Source of the DNA: Granulicella mallensis
GTDB lineage: Bacteria > Acidobacteriota > Terriglobia > Terriglobales > Acidobacteriaceae
NCBI RefSeq assembly: GCF_014203225.1
Contig: NZ_JACHIO010000001.1
Span: 62,001 to 126,000 of the forward strand
Direction: 5' to 3'
DNA length: 64,000 bases
The translations under genes were made by a program, and so were the position numbers. Of the stretch, positions 47,701 to 56,870 are shown piece by piece; positions within the stretch are counted from its first letter, which is position 1; each line of letters begins with the position of its first letter. The notes under the pieces are model-generated. The model had not been told where the DNA came from. It ran no database searches and saw only the letters and a list, made by a program, of their open reading frames with translations.

Positions 47701-48031
47701 AGTCTCGTCTGGACTTCCCTCCCACATTCAACTCAACGCTATCGACAGCAGTGGCAAACCCGTTTTCTTCGACGGTGACGGTGTAGCTGCCAATTGGCAT
47801 ATTCAGAAACGTGTAGTAGCCAGAGCGATCTGTACTCATCTCTCGGAGATAGCCGGTCGCACGGTTCAACGTCTTCACATGGATGCCCGCCATCGCCGCG
47901 CCCGATGTATCCGCAACATGACCACTCAATCCAGCGGTATTAACTTGAGCAAAGAGAATACTGAAGCTGCAACAGGAGAGTAGCATTCCAGATAAGAGCA
48001 GATTGAGGGCGCGTCTCATACATTTCCTCAT
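44726..48031 (-). CDS. TonB-dependent receptor, Oar-like (2)
   Basis: The 1101-residue protein starts MRKCMRRALNLLLSGMLLSC (signal), then a carboxypeptidase-regulatory-like domain (GLSGHVADTSGAAMAGIHVK, GYYTFLNMPIGSYTVTVEE). A plug with NTPLYLRNWDDLLRAVPGVQ and a barrel ending QFALRLSF follow. It resembles the first receptor in layout but is clearly divergent, so a different ligand is likely. AGAGG lies 7 nt upstream of the start. It lies immediately downstream of the glycoside hydrolase operon on the same strand. Confidence 0.92.
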   Translation of the reverse strand: MRKCMRRALNLLLSGMLLSCCSFSILFAQVNTAGLSGHVADTSGAAMAGIHVKTLNRATGYLREMSTDRSGYYTFLNMPIGSYTVTVEENGFATAVDSVELNVGGKSRRDFTLRLQTVNQVIEVREDNSSLSPDDGSISTLVNQDVIANTPLYLRNWDDLLRAVPGVQISRYTEQAGSSAPGRTGDFNVNGVHSLQNNFILDGIDNNTFSENVQELSTEVAHPSVDVIQQFNIITNPYSAEYGRSPGAVVSINTKGGTNAVHGALYEYIRNSYFDANDFFSNLYGFRRPENNQNQFGASIGGPFRHDKLFYFSNYEGTRIREGVSRTSTVPLPNERIGDFSPATAARVGVTYPIIVNPSTGQPFANNQIPSADLDPAIQAIMALFPQPNVPHPQGQSDLNNYARNALTIDNNDSYDERVDWTPSTNNVIFGRYNYANRSRMVPGYLGGLADGSTNSAWGHLFLESNSFVIGWTHVFRPSVLNDLRFGFIRDHVLSEQLPFSLPQTAGDYIPGIPDVAAAGGGLPLIKFSSSYAFIGSPIYLPKEQAPQQFQYNDTLAVATGKHNLKFGATLSAPMRNIFQDEAAVRGSLDFESTFTHFAYADGLLGLVNQVQLTNNDVVDQRLWMAAGFLQDDWKILPQLTLNLGLRYEFATPPVEGKNRLANFNPSGAGSLVFAHSGSLADRALVDPNKKDFAPRVALAYSPDTKTVLRVGYGTYYTSFERFGSEDELALNPPFLLNKEITAAAGVPALIARQGFPNNFLDPNSVSNGNLQSFHIRAVSQHTPSPTVQQWSLGFQRAIASFWTLQLDYVGTKSTHLDLIYDYNQPLIVGNHSTGVVPYPNFGYIEYTTPIGYGNYNGLQGSLVRRMQNGLTLRASFTYSRSLDNSPEELEDDSGGAPNGRAPGAWYGPSDFDVPHRVSVNYIYEPHFGYIKAPFLRGILEGFRTSGVYTFYSGIPYQVNAGSTLGNSLDPYGAATNVPNLIGKPHTVGKVDCWFYASQNQACRIDAPHLTDSYSLPNPGYVGDLARNTMRGPHTSVFDAALLREFPLERANLEFRWEVFNVANTPLFGQPNGDFSSGAAGQITTLSGDQRTMQFALRLSF

Positions 48032-48205
48032 GGTGCTGCCTCTGCGTGAACAGAGGATGAGGAGATCGGGAATGAAGTTTCGCCGATGTCTTCCTTCGGC
48101 TACAGATGACCTCTCCGAAAGACTGAGCCTGAATGTAGTTTATTCAATCGAGCAGCGCAAAACATCTGAAAACATCAACGCCATATAAATTTAGCCTTAT
48201 AGAAG

Positions 48206-48237
48206 GCGATAGCCCGAGAGAGACCTCGAGCTATCGC
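48206..48237 (-). terminator. Hairpin after the esterase gene
   Basis: An 8-bp outer stem (GCGATAGC / GCTATCGC) with an inner CGAG/CTCG stem lies 35-65 nt past the esterase stop, at the end of the five-gene operon. The second receptor gene, downstream, therefore probably has its own promoter. Confidence 0.6.
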
Positions 48238-48271
48238 TTTGTTCTGAGACTTTCGAGTTCAAGAACAATGT

Positions 48272-49225
48272 TTACTGCTTCATCCAGCCATGCCGGGTCA
48301 TCCACGTTGCCAGCAGATTGGGCCATGCGTCAGGGCCAGGAAGGTTCTGCGCGAGGACAACTCCGTGAGGACCGTGCTCGAACAGGTGCATCTCCGCGGA
48401 GACATGATGGTCGATGCAAGCCTGGTAAAAGGCGACGCTGTTTTGTACGGGAACGACACCGTCGTCGGTAGTGGCGAAGAGGAATGCGGGTGGAGTGTCG
48501 GCAGTAACGTGCAGCTCGTTCGAGAGCAGGGTCTCTAAATCGGGCGTGGCGTCTGGGCCGAGGAGGCTCTCGTGCGAGCCGTGGTGCGTAACGCCGGGGC
48601 GCATCGAGATGACAGGATAAGCGAGGATGCCGAAGTCCGGGCGCGCGCTGATATTGTCGATCGCGTCCTGTGGAGGAAGGAGCGTCCGCTGGGACTGCGT
48701 CATGACGTAGGAGGCGAGATGGCCACCGGCGGAGAAGCCCCAGACACCGATCTTTGTGTCTGCGATGCCGAACTCCTTCGCTTTGGATCGCACCAGGCGA
48801 ACAGCACGCAGGCCATCGAGCATCTCAGCCGGGTAGCGATAGGGGTCCACGCGATAGTGCAGAACGAAGGCGGCGATGCCGTGCGATTGAAGCCAGAGCG
48901 CGACGGGCTTGCCTTCAGGCGCAGCGAGGTAGTGATAGCCGCCGCCAGGAATGACGAGAACTCCCGTGGCGGTAGGGTTGTCGGAGGGGAGATAGACGTC
49001 GATCGAAGGCTGGTCTTCGGCAGTAGTTCCGTGCGAGAGAGGCGCGGATACGGGCCACAGGGGGATGGTGCTTTGCTGAGCAGCGGCCGACGAGCCATGG
49101 AGAATACTCCATGAGAGCGCAAGGAGGAGGATTCCTGGGACGCGTGGATGTGCTGCCGACATCGATGTTTTCACTACAACTGCCTTTCGCAAGGATTGCT
49201 TGAGGATGGATCGCTCGTTGGCCAT
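48272..49225 (-). CDS. Exported alpha/beta-hydrolase, esterase (BD-FAE-like)
   Basis: The 317-residue protein has an N-terminal export segment (GILLLALSWSILHGSSAAAQ). Its hydrolase core has VIPGGGYHYL (oxyanion hole), GFSAGGH (nucleophile S165), TTDDGVVP (Asp) and HGPHGV (His). The family removes acyl groups from plant polysaccharides or sugars, so it may deacetylate pectin or hemicellulose fragments handled by the neighbouring enzymes. It starts 9 nt after the GH27 stop. Start at 49225 or at the ATG 49162 is unresolved. Confidence 0.85.
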   Translation of the reverse strand: MANERSILKQSLRKAVVVKTSMSAAHPRVPGILLLALSWSILHGSSAAAQQSTIPLWPVSAPLSHGTTAEDQPSIDVYLPSDNPTATGVLVIPGGGYHYLAAPEGKPVALWLQSHGIAAFVLHYRVDPYRYPAEMLDGLRAVRLVRSKAKEFGIADTKIGVWGFSAGGHLASYVMTQSQRTLLPPQDAIDNISARPDFGILAYPVISMRPGVTHHGSHESLLGPDATPDLETLLSNELHVTADTPPAFLFATTDDGVVPVQNSVAFYQACIDHHVSAEMHLFEHGPHGVVLAQNLPGPDAWPNLLATWMTRHGWMKQ

Positions 49226-49234
49226 GTTGAGGCG

Positions 49235-50422
49235 TCAGCGGGTAACCAGAAGCAGCACGACACCGTGCTTCGGGATGATGGGGTTGATGATATCGCTGAA
49301 CGGCAGATCGGCATTGCCCCAGACGTTGCGGATGTGTGCGCCGGGTGGCACCCCGAGTTCGCGCAGATTGACGCGCATCGTGTGAGCGAGCTCGCCTCGA
49401 TTGAAGAGTGCAATGGCCGTGCGACCGTGGGACAGGGGCTTCGTCCAGAGCTCATAGGGGCCGAGCGCGGACACACGATCGCCCTGTTTGCCGAGGCTGT
49501 CCTGGTCGATTGCGATGACGTCTTTGTTCTCGAGGATAGCGAGATGCTCGGGCTTCATATGGCTAAGGTCGTTGCCGGCGAGCAGCGGAGCGGCAAGGAT
49601 AGCCCAGAGGCTCATGTGGGTTCTGTACTCGTCGAGCGTCATTCCGCCGTTGCCGACCTCAAGCATGTCGGGATCGTTCCAGTGTCCGGGGCCTGCGTAG
49701 CGGGAGAGACCGGCCTGCGAGAAGCCGATCAGAGCCATGCGATCGTACTTATCGGAGATGTCGCCGGTAGTCCGCCAGAGGTGGCCGCCGACCTCCGGCC
49801 CCCACTCCCAGACGTTACTCATGCCGTACTGGCAGAGGCTGAAGACGATGGGACGGCCAGCCGCAACCAGAGCGTCATGCATCTTGCGGTACGCCTCCTG
49901 CTGCGCGGCGAAAGCAGCAGGGGCGGCCTGGTCACCGTTACCAGCCACGGTGAGCTTGTCACCGAAACTGCAGAGATCGTACTTGAGGTAGTCGATGCCC
50001 CAGGCGGCGTATGTTTTCGCATCCTGGGCCTCGTGACCATAGCTGCCTTCGAACTTCGCACAGGTCTTGGGTCCAGGTGAGGAGTAGATACCGAGCTTGA
50101 GACCGCGCGCGTGGACGTAGTCGGCAAGCGCCTTCATATCGGGAAAGCGATCATTGCTCTGAATAGTGCCGTCCGGACGGCGAGTCCCCTGCCAGCCGTC
50201 ATCGATGTTGACGTAGACATAACCGGCATCGCCCATACCATTGGCGACCATAGCGTCGGCCGAGGCGCGCACATCGGCGTCGGTCACATGCTGAAAGAAA
50301 TGATTCCAGCTGTTCCATCCCATCGGTGGCGTGGGCGAGAGGCTGGACTGTGCGATGGCGACGTGCGCGCAGAGAAGCACGGAGGCGAGAGCGGCTAGAC
50401 GTTTCACAAACAGACGAGGCAT
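49235..50422 (-). CDS. Alpha-galactosidase, glycoside hydrolase family 27
   Basis: The 395-residue protein has a Sec signal (LAALASVLLCAHVAIAQ), then TPPMGWNSWNHF and the catalytic DYLKYDLC (nucleophile D149) and WRTTGDI (acid/base D221). The C-terminal beta sandwich ends with VLLLVTR. It removes terminal alpha-galactose, as in galactomannan or raffinose-type oligosaccharides, outside the cytoplasm. AGGAG is 8 nt before the ATG at 50422; the longer frame upstream overlaps GH28 and is rejected. It is 17 nt from the GH28 stop, in the operon. Confidence 0.94.
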   Translation of the reverse strand: MPRLFVKRLAALASVLLCAHVAIAQSSLSPTPPMGWNSWNHFFQHVTDADVRASADAMVANGMGDAGYVYVNIDDGWQGTRRPDGTIQSNDRFPDMKALADYVHARGLKLGIYSSPGPKTCAKFEGSYGHEAQDAKTYAAWGIDYLKYDLCSFGDKLTVAGNGDQAAPAAFAAQQEAYRKMHDALVAAGRPIVFSLCQYGMSNVWEWGPEVGGHLWRTTGDISDKYDRMALIGFSQAGLSRYAGPGHWNDPDMLEVGNGGMTLDEYRTHMSLWAILAAPLLAGNDLSHMKPEHLAILENKDVIAIDQDSLGKQGDRVSALGPYELWTKPLSHGRTAIALFNRGELAHTMRVNLRELGVPPGAHIRNVWGNADLPFSDIINPIIPKHGVVLLLVTR

Positions 50423-50439
50423 GGATTCATCTCCTGGAA

Positions 50440-52071
50440 CTAGAGCGATACGATGGCTTCGGCGGAGGCTCCGTCCGAAAAAACCGAGGGCGTACTCACG
50501 CGGGAAAGATCGTTCGCTGAGAGGACAATGTGGCGCGAGGACGCGCCGGAGACATGGAGCATGGAGGCCGCCTGCTGAGTGACACGGGCTCCCTGGATGA
50601 AGGCATCGGACGTATTGCGCAATGCAAGGACGGCTTCCGTTGAGGATGGGGCGGACATGGTAACTCCGCAAAGCTCGAGGTCGTGCACGTCATCACAGAC
50701 GATGGCGGGACGCTCCTCTGGCAAGTCAGTTCTGATTTCGGTGTTCTTAATGCGGACCTCCCGCGCGTGGCGGACGTAGACTCCGGAGGCGGGAAGCCGT
50801 CCGAACATGCGAGCTTCGGGATATCGTTCGGCGTACTCAGGAATCTCGGCGTGTGTCCAGGCAGCGCTTCCGTGTTCGGACATGCGGAAGCTGGAGTTCG
50901 CAATGACCACATCTTCGACAGGCATGTCGGGCAGGCCTGTGATGGAGGTGGTGAGCAGCGCACCGGTTGCGTGGATCTGCTCAAAGCGAATGCCCCGAAG
51001 AAAGGACCCTTGCGCGGGCTTGCGGCGTCCGAGGCGCACAAATAGGGGCGTACGAGCGTTCTCTATCTGGATGTTCGAGATCAGGATGCCGCTCATGCTG
51101 CCGCCGTCGACGACCTCGAGCGCGATGCCCGACGTGGCACGTTCGTTGAGCGGAGTAGCGGATTCGTTGTAGATTACCGAGTTGCTGAAGACGATGTTTT
51201 CGACACGGCCGTGGGTTGAGGTGCCAACCTTGAAGCCATTACAGCAGGTAGAGAGCACGCAGTTCGTGATGGTGATGTTCTTTGTCGGAAGCAGCTCGCC
51301 GTAGGGGTTCTCGCTCTTGATGCAGATGGCGTCGTCCCCAGTAGCGATGTCGCAGTCGGAGACAAAGACGTTGCGACAGGCCGTAATGTCCATGCCGTCG
51401 GTGTTAGGCGCGTAGATGGGGTTTCGGACGCGGATACCGCGGATAAGAACGGTCTCACAGGCGACGGGGCGAAGAGTCCAGCCGGGAGCGCTCGTCAGGG
51501 TTACGCCTTCGATGCGAACATTGCGGCAGCGGGCCAGTTCGATCATCGGCGACGGCCGGCGTTGAGTAGCGGGCTCATAGTCCCAGGCGAGGACGTCGCC
51601 CCAGAGATCTTCAGGGCGCGGAGTGGGACGGCCCTTGCGATGCCAGAAGGCAGAACCGCCTCCGTCGATGGTGCCGTGGCCGGTGATGGCGATGTCCTCG
51701 GCGTCGAGAGCGAAAAGAAGGTGGTGGCCATTGGAGTCGCCTTCGACGGGAGGGCCGGGTCTGTACTCGTAGTCTTCGACGCGTGGGCTGCCGCGGAGAA
51801 TGGCTCCGGCCTCAAGGTGAAGAGTCACGTGGCTGCGAAGGACAAGGCCACCAGAGAGGAAGTCGCCAGGAGGAATCACGACCACACCTCCTCCGGCTGT
51901 AGCGGCTTGATCGATCGCTTTCTGTAGAGCGTTGGTGTTGAGGGTGTGACCGTCACCTTGAGCCCCGGTGTCTCGAGGATCGATGAATCTCTGAGCAAGC
52001 CCGGAGTACGCGAAGGCACCAGCAGAGAGCTGGAGGAAGTCGCGGCGTGGGATGGGGTTATTGAGTCGCAT
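50440..52071 (-). CDS. Polygalacturonase-like enzyme, glycoside hydrolase family 28
   Basis: The 543-residue protein begins with a twin-arginine-like signal (RRDFLQLSAGAFA). It has the right-handed beta-helix catalytic set NTDGMD (D225), GDD (D246, D247) and STHG (H287). It should cleave galacturonide or rhamnogalacturonan bonds in pectin, releasing uronic acids. It lies 44 nt after the GH2 stop in the operon. The exact substrate (homogalacturonan or side chain) cannot be told from sequence. Confidence 0.92.
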   Translation of the reverse strand: MRLNNPIPRRDFLQLSAGAFAYSGLAQRFIDPRDTGAQGDGHTLNTNALQKAIDQAATAGGGVVVIPPGDFLSGGLVLRSHVTLHLEAGAILRGSPRVEDYEYRPGPPVEGDSNGHHLLFALDAEDIAITGHGTIDGGGSAFWHRKGRPTPRPEDLWGDVLAWDYEPATQRRPSPMIELARCRNVRIEGVTLTSAPGWTLRPVACETVLIRGIRVRNPIYAPNTDGMDITACRNVFVSDCDIATGDDAICIKSENPYGELLPTKNITITNCVLSTCCNGFKVGTSTHGRVENIVFSNSVIYNESATPLNERATSGIALEVVDGGSMSGILISNIQIENARTPLFVRLGRRKPAQGSFLRGIRFEQIHATGALLTTSITGLPDMPVEDVVIANSSFRMSEHGSAAWTHAEIPEYAERYPEARMFGRLPASGVYVRHAREVRIKNTEIRTDLPEERPAIVCDDVHDLELCGVTMSAPSSTEAVLALRNTSDAFIQGARVTQQAASMLHVSGASSRHIVLSANDLSRVSTPSVFSDGASAEAIVSL

Positions 52072-52115
52072 GGAATCGTCTTAGCCTTGAGATTCGTTAC
52101 CGTGCCTGGCTTCCC

Positions 52116-54440
52116 TCATACCAGCTCCGGTGCAGTGGCGCGCAGGGTCAGCACGAGTTGGCGCGTGCCGAGACGAGGGTGCTTCGCCTTGAGAACAACG
52201 ATGCCGGAACGTTGTTGCGCCCGAATCCAGACAGCACCTGTGCCGCCGACCAGCGAGATGGGATTGTCGCCGATAAGATCGGCGGGGCCGGAGAGTTCGA
52301 ACTGGATAGGATCGTTGGCGATGGGACGGATGCGGCCATACTCGTCGGTGACGCGCAGGACAACGCGTGTGCAATCGGCACCGTCAGCGATGAGTTCGTG
52401 ATCGTCGCCGAGAAGTTCGAAGCGACGATCGACACCGCGTCCGGAGAAGCTCTTCGAGACAACCTGCTTGCTCTGGATGAAACCATCGATGCGGAGATCA
52501 CCCCAATCGCGGATCGCCTTCTTGTCGAGCAGTATCGAGAAGGGCGCATAGCGCAGATGCGGGAACTGATCGCGGTCCGGGTTGGCTTCTGCCAACTGCT
52601 GGAAGCCTTTGCCACTATCGAGGAAGAGCTTCAGGTGATCGCAGTTGGAGCAGATGAGCGCTACGGTGAATCCCGTGTCCTCGTCGTTGCGTGCCCAGTG
52701 GAAGGCAGGCTCAAGCACGATCTCTTCTTCGGGATCGCACTGGGACTTATAGAAACCAGCCGCGGGCTTGGGGAGGCGGAAGATGTCGGAGACACCGTGA
52801 TAGCAGATGCGATCTCCGCTGCCGAAGTTGAAGTGCGTGTTGTAGTCGAAGGCGCACCAGCCAATGCCCCCGGAGAATTTGGGATCGGATGCGATCTGGT
52901 CGTGAATTCTCGCGTGCCGCAGGGTGTGCTCACGCTGACGCGCAGAGTTATCGGTCGAGCGCGTGGGAAAGGTGTGGCCGACAAACTCAGTGTTGAGATA
53001 GAGCGGTGCAACGGGCGCGTGCAGCGGATAACCGAAGTCGTTATTCGTGTAGACCTCTTCGAGAAGCTCGGAGTTCAGGTTGGAACGGATGCCACCGGTC
53101 TGACGCGTTTTATCGAGGGCGTGTGCAGCCGCGTTGGTGCGCACGTAAAAGTCGTGATCATCCTTCGACTCGTTAATACGCACACCCCAGAGGATGATCG
53201 ACGGGTGGTTCCAGTCGCGACGAATCATGCGAGAGACATTGTCGACGGCTATATCCTGCCAGGACTCGTCGCCGATGTGCTGCCAGCCGGTAATCTCCTC
53301 GAGCACCATGAGACCCAGCTCATCACAGGCATCAAGAAAGTGGCGAGATTGCGGGTAGTGCGAGGTGCGCACGATGTTGCACTTCAGCTCATGGCGGAGG
53401 ATGTAAGCATCGCGCCGCTGCACGCGCGCCGGCATCGCCTGTCCGACAAAGGGAAACGTCTGGTGTCGATCGAGACCGCGCAGCTTCACAATACGACCGT
53501 TCAGAGAAAAGCCGTCGGGCGTGAATCGCGCCTCGCGGAATCCGATTCGCCTCGTGTCCTCGTCGAGGACAGTGCCGTCGTGAAGCAGACGCACGTGCAC
53601 CTCGTAGAGCTTCGGTTTGCCTAGATCCCATAGCTCGATTCCTGTGAGGTGTTCGAGGCGCAGAATTTGCGATGGTATTTTAGATTCGCCGACGTGTGTG
53701 GACAGAGGCGCGGACTGTTTGGCAAGGATCTTCTCTCCGTCGTGAAGCTCTGCCTCGATGAGAAGGCCGGATGACTCGGTCCTGGATCTCTCAAAGAAGC
53801 ACTCGACCTCGAGACTCGGTGAGGCTGAGAGTGGATCGATTGCACGGACGACGATGTTTTCGAGAAAGACATCGGGGACGATGCGTAGATTGACCTCGCG
53901 ATAGATGCCGCCAAAGGTCATGTAATCGACCTCGTAGCCAAAGGGAGGGATGTCCTTTCGCTCGGTGGAATCAAGATGCACGGCGAGAACATTGCCCGCG
54001 TCCCAGCGCAGATGAGGCGTGAGCTCAAAGGAGAAGGGTGTGTAGCCTCCCTTATATTCTCCGAGCGGGTGGCCGTTGATCCACACCGTACTGGCGGTCA
54101 TCGCGCCCTCGAAGTCTACGAAGACGCGATAACCGCGCGTGTTAGCGGGCAGACGGAAGTGGCGCCTGTAGGTTGAGATGAACTCGTACTCGGCATCGTC
54201 GAAGCTATGCCAGGGGAGCATCTTGTTGGTGTGGGGCAGAACGACAGGGGTGAAATCTTTGTCGTTGAAGCCAATCTCGGTATCGCCTGGGGCTATCGCA
54301 GGATGGAAGAGCCAGCCGCGGTTCATGGAGATGTGGCGGCGCGGTGCGGCGTGGAGGCTGATCTGTGCGTGTGTTGCGGGACCGATCAGTGCTGCTCCAG
54401 CGGCGAGGCTGGAAGATTTGAGGAAGTTCCTGCGATTCAT
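52116..54440 (-). CDS. Glycoside hydrolase family 2 enzyme, beta-galactosidase-like
   Basis: The 774-residue protein has a twin-arginine-like signal (MNRRNFLKSSSLAAGAALIG), a sugar-binding jelly roll (about 40-190), an immunoglobulin-like domain, and a TIM barrel with IILWGVRINES (acid/base E424) and YLNTEFVGH (nucleophile E485). It removes beta-galactosyl or similar residues. The ATG overlaps the GH92 stop as ATGA. Beta-glucuronidase or beta-mannosidase specificity within GH2 is also possible. Confidence 0.92.
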   Translation of the reverse strand: MNRRNFLKSSSLAAGAALIGPATHAQISLHAAPRRHISMNRGWLFHPAIAPGDTEIGFNDKDFTPVVLPHTNKMLPWHSFDDAEYEFISTYRRHFRLPANTRGYRVFVDFEGAMTASTVWINGHPLGEYKGGYTPFSFELTPHLRWDAGNVLAVHLDSTERKDIPPFGYEVDYMTFGGIYREVNLRIVPDVFLENIVVRAIDPLSASPSLEVECFFERSRTESSGLLIEAELHDGEKILAKQSAPLSTHVGESKIPSQILRLEHLTGIELWDLGKPKLYEVHVRLLHDGTVLDEDTRRIGFREARFTPDGFSLNGRIVKLRGLDRHQTFPFVGQAMPARVQRRDAYILRHELKCNIVRTSHYPQSRHFLDACDELGLMVLEEITGWQHIGDESWQDIAVDNVSRMIRRDWNHPSIILWGVRINESKDDHDFYVRTNAAAHALDKTRQTGGIRSNLNSELLEEVYTNNDFGYPLHAPVAPLYLNTEFVGHTFPTRSTDNSARQREHTLRHARIHDQIASDPKFSGGIGWCAFDYNTHFNFGSGDRICYHGVSDIFRLPKPAAGFYKSQCDPEEEIVLEPAFHWARNDEDTGFTVALICSNCDHLKLFLDSGKGFQQLAEANPDRDQFPHLRYAPFSILLDKKAIRDWGDLRIDGFIQSKQVVSKSFSGRGVDRRFELLGDDHELIADGADCTRVVLRVTDEYGRIRPIANDPIQFELSGPADLIGDNPISLVGGTGAVWIRAQQRSGIVVLKAKHPRLGTRQLVLTLRATAPELV

Positions 54441-56710
54441 CTTTGCTCCTGCACCGTGCTATCCAGCAAGCCCATCTCCAACGTCAGCGTGGCACCGCGA
54501 AGGATATCGCGATGGCTAAAGCTCCAGCCCGATTGTGCACGTCCATCAAGCTCGACCGACTTGATGTAGATGCGATCAGCTGAGTTGTTATGGGCTGCGA
54601 TCGTAAAGCGCTTTCCATTTTCTAGATGGATCACGACTCGCGAAAAGAGAGGCGAGCCGATGCTGTAGCTCGGCGTCCCGGGGCACACCGGATAAAAGCC
54701 CATTGCGCTGAGGACATACCAGGCTGACATCTGGCCGGCGTCATCATTGCCCGGGAGACCGTCCGGGCCGGAGCCGAACTGCGTATTCAGAAGCTCGCGA
54801 ACGCGCTGCTGGGTCTTCGCGGGCGCGCCGGCGAAGTTGTAGAGATAGGCGATGGCATGGCCTGGTTCATTTCCCTGGTCGTACAGCTTTGCGGTGAAGA
54901 GACCATCGAGCTTGGTGATAAAGGCCTCGCGGCCGCCTGTTGCCTGAATCAAGCCATCAACATCCTGAGGCACAAAGAAGGTGTATTGCCAGGGGTTCGC
55001 TTCAGTGACGTACGTTGCGGGCTTGCTGGGATCGAACGGGGTGATCCAGGAGCCGTTTGCGTAGCGTCCTCGAACGAATTTGGTCTCAGGATCGAAGACA
55101 TTCTTCCAATTGCTTGAACGCTTCAACAGGAGTGCGGCATCGTCGGTGTGTCCGAGAGCGGTGGCGAACTGACCAGCGACGTAATCGTCGTAGGCATATT
55201 CAAGGGTGCGGGATACCTGCTCGCGCTGATGGAATGCGTCGAGGACCTCGTCTTCGAGCGGGATATAACCGTACCGCTGATACGAAGTCAGTGCGCGACG
55301 GCCCATCCCTTCGACGAATTGCTCTCGAGGTGGAGTGATGAATGCGTTCTGGCGGATGAGTCGGTAAGCTTCAGGAACATCGAAGTTGCGAATTCCCTTC
55401 ACGTAGGCGTCGTAGATTACCGCGACCGTGTGATCGCCGATCATCTCGGAGGTGTAGCTGTTCCAGGTGGGGAAGATGGGCAGGAAACCGCCTTGCTTCC
55501 CTTTGTCGATGAGGCTCTGGACCATCTGCCCGTCACGCTGGGGATCGAGAATCGTGAGCAAGGGATGGAGCGCGCGGAAAGTGTCCCACAATGAAAAGTC
55601 GTCGTAATAATCGGTGCCCGCAGGCGCGTGATGCAGGCGGCCTTCACCGGCGAAGCCATTGTAGGTTCCATCAGCGTCACTGACGATGCGGGGGGCCAGA
55701 GAGGCGTGGAACAGCGCGGTATAGAAGATCGTTCGTTGCGCTTCTGTTCCGCCCTCGACCTCGATGCGGCTGAGATACTGACGCCAGGTTGCTTCTGCGC
55801 GGTTGCGGACTGCATCGAAGTTCGAGTCGGGCTCCTCAGCGGAGAGATTTCGCTCGGCCTCGGCAATGCTTGTAAACGACGTGCCGATGCGAACAATAAC
55901 ACGCTGGGGCGTGTTATTCGCGAGGGTGACATAGGCCCCGAGACGATTGCAGCCGGAGCCTTGCTGTTGCGCATGCTTTGTCGTTGCCTCACCGCACCAG
56001 GTGCCGAAATCCTGGATCGGTTCCCGAAGCTTGATAACGAAGTAGCCGCTGAAGCCCGCAGGCTTTCCGGCCCCCTGGTAGATGCGAACGACAGGATTGT
56101 ATCCAACGATCTCGCCGGTTTTAGGACGTACTTCGACAAAGCCCTGTCCGGGACGAACGTTTGGCTCGATGAGAAGATTGCGGCGGCCTGTGCGGGGGAA
56201 GGTAATGCGCATCATGCCGGCGCGCGTGGTGCCGGCAAGCTCTATCTGCAGGTTATAGTCATCCAGATGTACGGAGTAGTAGGAGGGCGACATCACTTCG
56301 GACGCATGTTGGAAGCGTGAGGCGCGCAGCTCGGGGCTGACCTTCAGTTCGCCCACCGTAGGCATCACGGTTACGCTGCCGTAGTCCTGGGTGCAGCTTC
56401 CACTCAGCCAATGGCTGCCACGGAAGCCGGTGATCTTCGTGTCGTTGTAGTAGTAAGGGGCGACGCACTTCGCCTCGTCACTGCGCGTCTCGGGAGTCCA
56501 GCCGGTCATGCCAAAAGGTACGCCGACGACCGGGTAGGTCTGTCCGTCATGGCTCGTCCCAATGCGGGGATCGACCATCTTGAACGGATCGGATACATGC
56601 TCTGACGCCGCACAGGAAACAGCCGTGCCCGCAATCAGGCAGGCGACACCGGCGATGACTCTGAGCCATCTACCGGCTATGCCGTGGAATCTTCTCTTAA
56701 CCTGCTTCAT
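54437..56710 (-). CDS. Alpha-mannosidase, glycoside hydrolase family 92
   Basis: The 757-residue protein has an export signal (LRVIAGVACLIAGTAVSCAA) and the GH92 hallmarks: DPRIGTSHDGQTYPVVGVPFGM, GFRGSHWLSGSC, DDFSLWDTFRALHPL, and GNDDAGQMSAWYVLSAMGFYP with the catalytic acidic residues. GH92 enzymes are calcium-dependent exo-alpha-mannosidases, mostly alpha-1,2. The ATG at 56710 (MKQVKRRF) has AGGA upstream; GTG at 56731 is an alternative. It is the first gene of the operon GH92-GH2-GH28-GH27-esterase. Confidence 0.94.
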   Translation of the reverse strand: MKQVKRRFHGIAGRWLRVIAGVACLIAGTAVSCAASEHVSDPFKMVDPRIGTSHDGQTYPVVGVPFGMTGWTPETRSDEAKCVAPYYYNDTKITGFRGSHWLSGSCTQDYGSVTVMPTVGELKVSPELRASRFQHASEVMSPSYYSVHLDDYNLQIELAGTTRAGMMRITFPRTGRRNLLIEPNVRPGQGFVEVRPKTGEIVGYNPVVRIYQGAGKPAGFSGYFVIKLREPIQDFGTWCGEATTKHAQQQGSGCNRLGAYVTLANNTPQRVIVRIGTSFTSIAEAERNLSAEEPDSNFDAVRNRAEATWRQYLSRIEVEGGTEAQRTIFYTALFHASLAPRIVSDADGTYNGFAGEGRLHHAPAGTDYYDDFSLWDTFRALHPLLTILDPQRDGQMVQSLIDKGKQGGFLPIFPTWNSYTSEMIGDHTVAVIYDAYVKGIRNFDVPEAYRLIRQNAFITPPREQFVEGMGRRALTSYQRYGYIPLEDEVLDAFHQREQVSRTLEYAYDDYVAGQFATALGHTDDAALLLKRSSNWKNVFDPETKFVRGRYANGSWITPFDPSKPATYVTEANPWQYTFFVPQDVDGLIQATGGREAFITKLDGLFTAKLYDQGNEPGHAIAYLYNFAGAPAKTQQRVRELLNTQFGSGPDGLPGNDDAGQMSAWYVLSAMGFYPVCPGTPSYSIGSPLFSRVVIHLENGKRFTIAAHNNSADRIYIKSVELDGRAQSGWSFSHRDILRGATLTLEMGLLDSTVQEQR

Positions 56711-56870
56711 CAACCGGTACTCTATCCTCACTGTGCGCTATGGCCTCCACTCCAACTCTTACGATAGAGGGTCGACCCTTGCAGAGATATTGCTACCGCT
56801 GTGCGGAGCCTTCCTATCAAAGCATGTAACGGATGCGCATGGAATCGATCCACACGCATCCATCACCGGC

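Noticed and set aside
52158..53624. 488-codon frame on the plus strand inside the GH2 gene
   Set aside because: Shadow frame caused by high GC; the opposite strand encodes a complete GH2 enzyme with both catalytic Glu residues.
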